Of a stretch of 64,000 nt of DNA, positions 1 to 32,682 are shown one piece after another (positions within the stretch are counted from its first letter, which is position 1; every line of letters begins with the position of its first letter). Under the pieces are notes generated by a model. It worked only from the letters and a program-made list of their open reading frames with translations. It did not search any database and was not told the DNA's origin. This DNA is from Zeus faber (taxonomy: Eukaryota; Chordata; Actinopteri; Zeiformes; Zeidae), in assembly GCA_960531495.1 (NCBI GenBank), contig OY482851.1, positions 18,211,339 to 18,275,338 of the forward strand. The letters are read 5' to 3'. The translations under genes were made by a program, and so were the position numbers.

Positions 1-63
1 TAGTTAATTTTTTATTTATTTTTTTTACAAAATGTAATGTTCTATACTTGACTATTCATGCAG

Positions 64-1222
64 GGCTGATGATGGCAGTGATTTGGAAGACGCAAAGACA
101 GCCCATTTTAACAAGACGATAGCATTGCACAGGTACTGTTACTTTAGAGATACACACATCCAACTAGTTCAGATGCGGCTGTATCGAAAGAGTGTCTTGG
201 GTCCAGCCCACTACTCGAGCGCAGCATCACAGTTTATTGATCATACTGCCTTTTTGGTTCCTCCAGACCAGACCTTTACCAGAGTATTCAAACAGTTCTT
301 ACGATAATAGCCTCAGAATTTCAATTATCTACCTATTCTGTGTGTGCAGGTGTGGGCCAGTGATTCTTCAGCCTCTGAATAATTGACATTAACTCGTATA
401 AAATCGATACAATTTTATTCCACACATATATAAGAAACAAGACCAAGACTACAAAAATTGTGTATTTAATGATTGCAACCATTTGTCTTGCAGCCTCATA
501 AGACGTTCTTCGTTGTGCACTCATAAAATGAAGTACATGTATTTGAAGTCGGTCTGTTTAAGATGTTATCCAAATATCCAATATCCATATGCATTCATAT
601 GCAGTTACCCGTATGCTTTCATCTGACTAAAGAAAAGATACAGATACAAACACTTCACTACTGGCTAATATTACTGCACAGTCTGTCAAGAAGTATATTC
701 CTCAGGCTCACTCTGTGCGCTTTGTGTCGATTTCAACCACTGGATGGCGCCCGAAACGTCATATTTTTCAGTGTGGGCTCAAAAAACATGTTTGCGGCAC
801 CTCTTTAATTTAAACGATTGAGAGGGACCCCTACTGAAAAAACATCTGGCCACACCGAATGGGTTGAGCATCATCTATTTAATGTTTTTTTTTTATAAGA
901 GCTGTTTGAATAGTCTGACGAAGGGGGAGCAGAGCATCAGCGTCATCAATCACTTGTGATGCTGAGCAAGAACAGCTTGCAGCACTTTCCTCTCCTTGTA
1001 TTAGTATATTATTTTGTATCTTATGTATTGTATTGTATTTGATACATTTCATTTTTTTGTACAGTTGTAGTCTGTCGTTAATATTAAAGCTGAGGATGTG
1101 TATTCGTTGATCATTTTTTAAGTACTGATCATTTTTACCGTGTGTATTGTGCTTTTGTTTAATGTCTTATTGCCTATTTTGATTGCTGCATCAAAGATAT
1201 TTCCCCTCGGGGATAATAAAAG

Positions 1223-1307
<85 letters not shown>

Positions 1308-2915
1308 CAGAATGCAAATGTGGCATGCGATCGCGGAAAAGCTGAAACAAAATGATTCAGGGTCTGAGTAAGTCCAATCAAGTTGAAACAACATTTCATA
1401 GTTATATTTTTTGTTGTGTCAGTTTAACTATTTAATCAAACCATTTTGCTGTAACCGACTGTTTAATCCCTTTCCACAGTGATATAAAAGCAGAGAGTGA
1501 TCGCTGCATGGCCCTGTGTTCACAAATTACACAGCTTCAGCAGGTAAAGGATTTTATTGTTCATTGTCAACACATTTTAATGTTTATCTCCACTGGCGTT
1601 GCACTGTTCAAGATAGTTTTTGTCTTTATGTTGGTACTCCAGTGAACTAATTTGATAAGCTGTTGTAAAACTCTTTTAAAAGTATGTTTGGATACAAAAA
1701 TGATCTCCAAAAACATTTTAGGAAGGCAATGTTACTTTTTCTTTTCAAGGGAGTGGGTTGCTGTTAACTTTGCGGCTCAAACTAAATGACTGTCTCTGTG
1801 GAAAAAGAGCGATTTATTCAAACAACTGATATTGTTTGAAGGTAAACATTGTTTTATGTGACTGTTTTGTTAACAGGAATCAAGAGATCTAAAGGATCAA
1901 ATCACAGACACCCAGAAGAAGCGGCTGGGTATATTATGCAGTGTTATATATTTGGTTCCTCGTTAACCCCAGAACTCACGTTGCCTACGTTTCAGCGGGT
2001 GTGGAGGTGTTGTACCTCCAGGCCTTGAATGCTCTGGAAGTTCTCTTTCGTGAATCACATTTTAATCTCACGGGTCCTTCTGGTTGAATTAAGGTAAAAA
2101 AAAACGGTAATTTTAGATTTGTATTATTTTCTATGTTTGGGGAGAAACCATCCGGCATTACGTCTCACTGGAAACTTGACTGGTCTTTATTTCACCAGGG
2201 TAGCCACACTGAGATTGACTCCAAGGAAACATAGAGAAATAAAAAACGTGAAAACGCATACAAACAAACAACGCTGTAACATTTATGTCACTTGTTCCTC
2301 CGCTGCACTAAGCCGGTGATGACTAAACTCTTCTGTTTTCTTTCTCTTAGAGCTGAAGCGGCTGACACATGAGAAAATGAAAGAGATCGAGGAGCTGCTC
2401 AACCAGCAAGAGCACCCGGACATAGAGAAGTACAAAGCTGCCCTGCAGAAAGGCCGGTCCAACCTGGAGAAATACAAAAAGATGGCAGTCATAACGCAGA
2501 ACGTCCTACGGGTAAATTGGGGGAAAATAATTATGTGTAATGGAATTTGGAGTTGCATTTCAAGAACGAATGTAAAACGACATGTGTTAACTTTAACTGT
2601 GACAACATGTAATTATATATATATATATCACTATCATTTATCTTTATCGCGTGGATAGAGAGCATTTTGCGTATTCCGTATATATTGTTTTATTTTGATT
2701 TATTTTTTATGTCGAGTATTCTTTCATGTCTATGCACTACAATGCAACAAATCCGTGCATATCAAAATGTATTTGGCCAAATAAACATATTGTGATTGTG
2801 ATTTGGGTGTTTTTCCCCACAGGGTATCCTTATCGCCTGTAAGGTGAATTGGCTGGATGACCCTAAATTGAAATCCATTGCCATGACACTGGAAGACCTT
2901 CCCATTTCGGACTGA
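64..2915 (+). CDS. cenph: Centromere protein H, 3' part (last six exons)
   Basis: CENP-H is a coiled-coil subunit of the constitutive centromere-associated network and helps build the inner kinetochore. Six exons join in phase: 64-132, 1311-1367, 1480-1543, 1877-1928, 2351-2511 and 2823-2915 (TGA), giving 164 residues of a C-terminal fragment. Earlier exons lie left of the window. The sequence is charged and predicted coiled-coil, with QQESRDLKDQ, then KKRLELKRLTHEKMKE. The C-terminus ILIACKVNWLDDPKLKSIA matches the family's conserved KVNW-DP-LK ending, which is the strongest evidence. All introns are GT-AG. The acceptor of exon 1311 directly follows a TCTA microsatellite. The next gene, dimt1, starts 241 bp downstream on the same strand. 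Identification rests on remembered CENP-H sequence; confidence is high for the last two exons and lower for the first two. Confidence 0.85.
1130..1310 (+). mobile_element. LINE-type 3' end with (TCTA)n tail
   Basis: A T-rich stretch ends in TTTCCCCTCGGGGATAATAA and runs straight into about 21 TCTA units (about 1224-1307). This layout, a CCCCTCGGGG stem followed by an ATAAAAGTATCTATC tail, is the usual 3' terminus of CR1/L2/Rex-type non-LTR retrotransposons in fish. No reverse transcriptase is present, so this is a 5'-truncated copy; its upstream limit is not clear and may reach about 840. It lies inside a cenph intron, and its tail abuts the next exon's acceptor. Confidence 0.6.
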
Positions 2916-2961
2916 AGTTGACCATAACCATGTATATTGACTTGTCTTTACTGTAAATATC

Positions 2962-2967
2962 AATAAA
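2962..2967 (+). terminator. Polyadenylation signal of cenph
   Basis: AATAAA lies 47 bp after the cenph stop codon in a short 3' UTR, before the G/C-richer sequence that leads into dimt1. Confidence 0.7.
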
Positions 2968-3156
2968 GAAAAAAAGAATTGAGTCGATTTGGCGTCGTTT
3001 GTGATCGTTGCACTTCTCGGTGCAAAGCGATTTGACTACTTCCTGTTCCGTCACCGAGGAAGGGTCGCGCTTACACGCGTGTGGGCAGGAGTTTAAAAAA
3101 CAAATATATTTTTATTTTGTTTCGTCGAGTGATAAACAACAAACACGGAAACAAAC
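2968..3156 (+). promoter_or_regulatory. Compact promoter and 5' UTR of dimt1
   Basis: Only 189 bp separate the cenph polyadenylation signal from the dimt1 start codon, so the core promoter must lie here or overlap the cenph 3' end. There is no TATA box. An ETS-type site ACTTCCTGT (3038-3046) and several CpGs fit a housekeeping promoter. The transcription start was not located. Confidence 0.45.
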
Positions 3157-6527
<3,371 letters not shown>

Positions 6528-6869
6528 AGGGCGGAACAACGAGGGCTGTGTCGCACAAGCCGGAGTCCTGACCTTCAGGCAGGGGGACTTGAAACGGAGC
6601 GCGTTGGGTCAGATCAAAGCTACTGAACCGCGCGGAGCCCGTCCCACAAGCCTCCCGGACGCCGCTTTTGGGGGAATTAAATGTCGACCGTGTTGCCATA
6701 GAATATAAAATACAGTATTTTAATGAAGGGCAACATGTGAAGCTCATATTGAGAATACATTTTCACATTGTCTAGCTTGGAATGCTTCCATAATATTCTT
6801 AAAAAAAAAACAAAAAAAAAAAACCTGGAACACAACCGTACTTTGCTCCAGAAAAATCGAATGATATTC

Positions 6870-6875
6870 AATAAA
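6870..6875 (+). terminator. Candidate polyadenylation signal of dimt1
   Basis: AATAAA in AT-rich sequence 343 bp after the dimt1 stop; the first clear signal on this strand. Confidence 0.5.
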
Positions 6876-7698
6876 TGCTAGTTGACCTCTGATCAACATG
6901 TTTTCAATTTGTTCAGGGTTATTTCATAGGCTCTCGGTGTGATTCAGACTAAACTCCCAACTATTCGGGGTCATCCCTCACTTCCTCCACCGCCGTCTGT
7001 GGAATCCAGTTCAGACGACGCCGTTTCTGAAAAACTCCCAAATCAACCAGGTGATTCTTTTATTTCTTCATCCGGCATTACATCTGGTGCAAACATGGAG
7101 CGACATCTTCCACAGTCAGTCCGTGGCCACCACTATACATCTTGTTAATAACTGTTTTTCCTAGTTTCATTTTTATATCAAAGTGTTAAATGAGGGGTGG
7201 AAACATTTTCCAGTTATTTAGGTCATGAAAAGGGTTTTCCATACAAATGACGGAGCTCAAGCTGAAACTACAGGCGAAGGGTCCACTTTAAGACGATGGA
7301 CGACACGAGGAGCGAAACGGAATCCGGTTCGGGGATTCTCCCGCGACGTGTGAAACCGGGGATGGAACTGATCTAGGGAGCGACCGGACCTCGGACCCGG
7401 GCGGCTTCACTGGACGCTGCAACAATGGAGGGCGGCGGCGTGCGCGCGCTGTCAAAGAGTGCACATGCAGACAAGGCGGCCGGGGCGACGGGAAGCCAAA
7501 CACTGGCGGTTCAAGGTTCATCTTCTGGTACGATGAGTTCGTTTTTTTTTTTGTTTTTTTTTAAGCAGGCTCACACGTTTTTTCCATTTCAAAGAATGAA
7601 CAAATACGTATAAAAGAAAATAAATAAAAACGGGGGAACTTCCATGAAACCAAAAAAACACCTTTAAATTAGGAGAGAGAAATAAAACCATTCCTCCA

Positions 7699-7704
7699 TT
7701 TATT
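7699..7704 (-). terminator. Candidate polyadenylation signal of kif2a
   Basis: TTTATT on the plus strand (AATAAA on the minus strand) lies about 139 bp beyond the kif2a stop. It would give a short 3' UTR; longer 3' UTRs are possible. Confidence 0.45.
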
Positions 7705-7842
7705 CAACAAGACCGGAGTGAGTGAAGGGCCGCTCTGTTAAAAGTGTCGTGAAGGTCTTAGGTCAGTCCTTGAGCCCGGTCCTACGGGACGCGAGTCCAT
7801 TTCAGTCTTTTCATCTAGTCGTTCGGTTTGTGCTGCTGGTGT

Positions 7843-27904
<20,062 letters not shown>

Positions 27905-28297
27905 TGAGCGCTACTCGAAAAGCCCGAAGTCAGTCGAGCGATGGGGCGGCGGGTACCGACGCGCGTCTCGCCCTGTGGAAGCGGCTCCGCGTCCGCGCGC
28001 CGCGTTAGAGCTGGTGTCGAATTACCGACCGCCACGTGATTGTGACGTCACTGAACCACCGGAAACCGTTTGGTGGTTTTTTGTTTTTTATTTTATTTTA
28101 TTTTTTATTTTTTATTTTTTTTTTGAAAGTTTCGGCGCGTGCGCAGACGCTCTGGCCTCATTTGGAGGGTTTGGATCAACGTTCGTTTGTTTCGACGTCA
28201 CTCGCAGGGACGTCTTGTACGTGGAGCTGGTTTGGACGGAGAACAGAATGGACCCCGTGTGTAGAGTCAAGGTTTCAGACAGTGTAGGGGCATGGAG

Positions 28298-28990
28298 ACG
28301 GTCTAGGAGGTAGGAGACTAAATCGGAACGAGGAGACTCTACCGGGCGGTCTAGGAGCTAGGAGACAATATAGGAACAAGGAGACTACAAGATGGTCTAG
28401 GAGCTAGGAGACAATATAGGAACTAGGAGACTCTACAAGTAGGGCTAGGAGCGAGGAAACAATATAGGAACTAGGAGACTCTACAAGTAGGTCTAGGAGC
28501 TAGGAGACAATTTAGGAACTAGGAGACTCTACAAGTAGGGCTAGGAGCGAGGAAACAATATAGGAACTAGGAGCTAGGGAACAACATAGGAACTAGGAGA
28601 CTCTACAAGTAGGTCTAGGAGCTAGGGAACAATATAGGAACAAGGAGACTACAAGATGGTCTAGGAGCTAGGAGACAATATAGGAACTAGGAGACTCTAC
28701 AAGTAGGTCTAGGAGCTAGGGAACAATATAGGAACTAGGAGACTGCAAGAAGGTCTAGGAGCTAGGGAACAATATAGGAACAAGGAGACTCTACAAGACG
28801 GTCTAGGAGCGAGGAACCAATATAGGAACAAGGAGACTCTACAAGACGTTCTCGGAGCTAGGAGACAGTGTAGGAACTAGGAGACTCTCCACGATGGTTT
28901 AGGAGCTAGGGGACAATTTAGGGACAAGTAGACGGTCCAGGAGCCAGGAAACAGCTCAGGAGACGGTCTAGGAGCTCGGAGACAGTCGGA
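28298..28990 (+). repeat. 48-bp purine-rich minisatellite, about 14 copies
   Basis: Units begin GGTCTAGGAGCTAGGAGAC, continue AATATAGGAACTAGGAGACT and end with variants of CTACAAGTA. Starts at 28348, 28394, 28442, 28490 and 28538 give spacings of 46, 48, 48 and 48. Units alternate between two subtypes (GGTCTAGGAGCTAGGAGAC and GGGCTAGGAGCGAGGAAAC) and become divergent at both ends, as expected for an array growing from the centre. All frames contain TAG stops, so it is not coding. Confidence 0.95.
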
Positions 28991-29402
28991 TCTAATAGAC
29001 GGCTGTCTCTGTGTAGGAGATGTGTTGAGCAAATATGGCAGAATGTGTCCTACCAGGATGAGAGTTGGCTGCATACCTGTTGCTCATTGGTTGGTCCAAC
29101 GAGCAACAGGTTAAACCCCCCCGTCCCCACACACACTCAGGAGAGAGGAGCCTCCAGCTTGCTCCATCAAGCCCCCTTCTCCACAATAAACTTCTGTGTC
29201 TCTGTGCCGCAGGTTCCCGAACAGGCGACTTGGGCGGCACGTGGTAGGCAAAACCGCCACATGCCTATCCTACTCTGTGGAAGCAGTCATATGCTTCAAT
29301 TGATTATGTTTTGAGCGCCAAACAACTTAACATGCGCTCACCATTGGGAAGATCGATTTGAATCTTTTATTCAAGCGTGTGGATTTCCAGATCAAGAGGT
29401 TG

Positions 29403-30150
29403 CTATAACTCACGTAGACCACCAAGTGTCGCTGTGTTCTTCCTTTTCAATTTTATTGTGTCGGTCCCCCCCTCGTGTCGCACAGCTCTGACCCGTGGCG
29501 GCATGGACTCCACAAGACACCTGAAGGTGTCCTGTGGTATCTGGCACCAAGACGTTAGCAGCGGATCCTTTAAGTCCAGCACGTCCCAAAGATGCTTGAT
29601 CGGATTGAGGTCCGGGGAGTTTGGAGGCCAAGTCAACACCTTGAATTCTTTGTCAGTTTCCTAAAACCATCCCTGAACAATTAATGCAGTGTGGCAGGGC
29701 GCATTATCCTGCTTAAAAGGGGCCACTGCCATCAGGGAATACCGTTGCCATGAAGCCATGTACTTGGTCTGCAACAATGTTTAGGTTGGTGGTACGTGTA
29801 AAAGCAACCTCCAGATGAATGCCGGGACCCAAGGTTTCCCGGCAGACCATTGCCCAGAGCATCACACTGCCTCTGCCGCCTTGCCCTCTTCCCATAGTGC
29901 ATACTGGTACCGTCGCTTCCCCAGGTAAATGACGCACCCGCACCCGTCCATCCACATGATGTAACAGAGAACGTGATTCATCAGACAACCTTCTTCCATG
30001 GCTCCATGGTCCAGTTCTGACGCTCACATGTCCATTGTAGGTGCTCTCGGTGGTGGACAGGGGTCAGCGTGGACACTCTGACCAGCCTGCAGCTACGTTC
30101 TGTGGAAGACATTCTTCTGCAGTGATCGGTGAGGTTAATCTGCCCGCTAC
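29403..30150 (-). pseudogene. Dead Tc1-like transposase
   Basis: On the minus strand, pieces in different frames match Tc1-family transposase in order: SCRLVRVSTLTPVHHREHLQ (about 30105-30045), SDESRSLLHHVDGRVRVRHLPG with GSVMLWAMVC (30027-29713), KQDNAPCHTA (near 29705), WPPNSPDLNPIKHLWDVLD (29635-29575) and SWCQIPQDTFRCLVESMP. Frameshifts and an in-frame stop near 29660 break the frame. In the DDE catalytic triad both aspartate regions (SDES, QDNAPCH) remain, but the glutamate of NPIEHLW is lysine. The protein cannot be functional. Flanking inverted repeats were not found. Confidence 0.88.
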
Positions 30151-30589
30151 AAGAAAACAAGAACTGAGAATATTCAAGATTATTTATCCTGCAGAATAAA
30201 GAGAAAGATTCAGTACTGCTCCAAAGCAGTTGTTCTGATCAGTCTGACCCGGTGTGGCTTGGGTCGGAAGTCATTTACAAGTCTGTGTCCCTCAACTGTC
30301 TCCCCGGATGCCAACCTCAAACAGTCAATTCACAGGAACTTGTAAATGACCTGGCAGACATGGATTACAATCCCTTACAATGCACCTCCAGGCTCCCCTG
30401 TGGTTATTCTTCATCTCCTTACAAGGTAAACAGGACGAAATGTGATCTGGTTCTTCCATGTTAGAATTGGCATTGTAGAGAGAAAGAACATTTCTCTTTA
30501 CATGAAGTTGGGGGGGTTCCTGGCAAAACAGAGGCAGTGTTTTAAAAAACTCCCCTTCTGGGGGTAGAGGCCTTTGTCCTCATTCAAAA

Positions 30590-30900
30590 TAAATGATCGT
30601 AAGCATTTTTCTCTCACAGTTCAGCGTCAAATTTAGTGTAATTTAGACACGCGACACATATAATATTAATAAACTTTCAATAAACAGCGAGCGGCGAGCC
30701 AGCAGGGGGCGGGGCTTCAGGGCTCTGCGACTGGGTCACAAAGACCGTCTTTACCCGGTGTACGACTCGAACCGGCAGTTTCATCTTCCATTGAGGAGCA
30801 CGGCACTGAATCGTTGACGCTTTGTTCAACGGTGCCATTAAAATGTCTTCAATGTCGAACGGGCATGTACTAGTATGTAACGGAACCAAAACGGTACAAA
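30590..30900 (+). repeat. Dispersed repeat family, copy C
   Basis: Shares with copies A and B the GTGTAATTTAGACACGCGAC block, the ATAATATTAATAAACTTTCA block, a CGAGCCAGCAGGGGGCGGGG block followed by CTTCAGGG, and downstream GTCGAACGGGCA. It lies in the kif2a-unc45b intergenic region. Confidence 0.7.
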
Positions 30901-31229
30901 ACGACCGCAATCTTATCTCGAGTCCTGATCATAGATTATTTGCATGCCGAAATACTGCTGAGGAGTCATTTACCTTATTTATAAACCTGTACAAGGTTGG
31001 ACAATAGAGCAATGACTTCAATGCATTTGTTTAACATCCCATCGCAGAGTGGTATGTATCACGTCTCACACACACACACACACAAGCATCTCGAGGCCAT
31101 TGGATATGGTTTGGAAACAATGGTGCAATTAATGTAAAAAGTGAAAAAAGAGTGGGTTCGGGAAAGCCGTCAACCTGGATTATGGCTGACCAACTGTGAC
31201 TACATGGGATGCTGATGAGGTGAATGCCA

Positions 31230-31290
31230 AATCTATCTATATATCAATCTATCTGTCTATCTGTCTATCTGTCTGTCAGTCTGTCTGACC
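31230..31290 (+). repeat. TCTA/TCTG compound microsatellite
   Basis: Mixed ATCT, GTCT and TCTG units between unique sequences. Confidence 0.85.
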
Positions 31291-31555
31291 CCTTGGCACA
31301 AGAGAGACCAGTCAAAGTGATTTGTGCGTCATGACTATGTTTTAAAGGGAAGAAGTAAATTCATTCTAAAGGATCCTGACCACTCGTATACCATTCTAGC
31401 AACTGATTGCAACTTAGTGGGTGTTATTCTCTTTATTCAAATCTTACATCACATTCCATGCAATTATTTTTTTTGTTGTGTTCTCTGATGCACCACACTC
31501 ACACAAACACGTAAACACACAAGTCACACACAATTCAGATTCAAGATCCTTCTCT

Positions 31556-32030
31556 TTCTAGAAGCTTCCAGGTCATTCTGTGTAACAGCTGCACCCCCCC
31601 TCCCCAACACGCATGCACGCACGCACGCACGCACGCACACACACACAGACACCCTGCCCCCGCGTCTTTGGCTTCATAGACTTTGCTGGGGGGTTCTCAG
31701 CTGTCATACCTATGCCCTAAATAGACATTATCAGGAACAGACCAAGTGCTTAGGGGTAGCACTGTGTACCGCTCCGAAATGACAAGGTTTCCTGTTTTTT
31801 TCTTTTGTTCAAACCTTTGCTTATATTTTCTTTTGAAGGACATGTGATACATAAAAAAAAAAAAATGATCGTTTGTTGTTTGCAGCCTTTTATTCTGAAG
31901 TCGAACTTTGTTGTTTGTTATTTTTTGGGAGGAGACCCCTATCCCTTATCAGAGCTGGGCCCTCCTGGTTCTGTCCTAACTCATTGACATCCAGTATAAA
32001 TATAATTTGAGGTGACGAGAGTTAAAGGAG
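31556..32030 (+). promoter_or_regulatory. Candidate unc45b promoter with heat-shock element
   Basis: A three-unit heat-shock element TTCTAGAAGCTTC (31556-31568) matches nTTCnnGAAnnTTCn exactly. Downstream are an E-box CAGCTG (31698-31703), a one-mismatch CArG box CCTAAATAGA (31716-31725) and a TATA-type TATAAATA (31995-32002). A start about 30 bp after the TATA motif would give a 5' UTR exon that could end at CGTGCAG|GTATAC (32217/32218). The first coding exon begins right after an acceptor, so an upstream non-coding exon is required. E-box, CArG and HSE suit a muscle chaperone gene; the assignment is inference. Confidence 0.5.
31605..31648 (+). repeat. CACG/CA microsatellite
   Basis: GCAC units followed by CA units, an alternating purine-pyrimidine tract capable of Z-DNA, between the heat-shock element and the E-box of the candidate unc45b promoter. 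Confidence 0.85.
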
Positions 32031-32682
32031 AGACAAGGAAAAAAAAAAAGTTTGACTGGACAACGGGGGGAACGGACGGACGAGACTTTACAAAGAGGAG
32101 AAAAACGAGAGGACCAGGAGAGAAGAGAAGACATTGAAGCAAGAGAGGCGACACAGCTCTAGAGGTGTTGTATGGTTTCCGTTCAGTGCTTTTGGAGTTT
32201 GTTTCAGGAAACGTGCAGGTATACACGTGATATTAAGGATTTTAGATGAACACGGGTAGGGGAGGTAGATTGAAGGGACTGCATATCAGATGGGCTGTCG
32301 GAAACTGTTGCTGTCCATTAGAAAAGTGGTATCTGTTGCAAGGCCCCTGCTGGGGTACGAGATGATGCCCAAATAAGGCCTGAGGAGGAGGCCATTTAGA
32401 GTCAGAGATAACATGTGCATGAACATTTGCTATAGGAGACTCGGCAGGAGACCGACGAGAGAAGATGGTAAGAGCATAGGTTTTCTAACCTGCGTCTCTG
32501 GACTCTGTTCTGTGAGATGGTTCATGGTTCATCGTAGTGTTTTCCAATTACATCTCCTGAAATGGTTCAAATGTGCTTCAACATGTGTGTCTTGTCCATC
32601 GGAACCTGTAAGAGCGGCAAAAACGGTCTTATCTGTGAGGCTGTGATTTCAACCTTTCGTCACAAATCTCATTTTCCCTCAG

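Larger units (their letters stand above)
6528..7842. other. Convergent intergenic gap dimt1 / kif2a
   Basis: It holds the dimt1 3' UTR, A/T homopolymers around 6800 and 7540, and the kif2a 3' UTR at the right end. A modest open frame at 6939-7148 has no recognisable homology or start context. Nothing else is seen. Confidence 0.6.

Noticed and set aside
6939..7148. 70-codon frame between dimt1 and kif2a
   Set aside because: No homology, no start context and no splice partner.
28298..28990. CRISPR-like appearance of regular repeats
   Set aside because: Units are contiguous with no unique spacers, contain sequence variants and lie in a vertebrate genome: a minisatellite.
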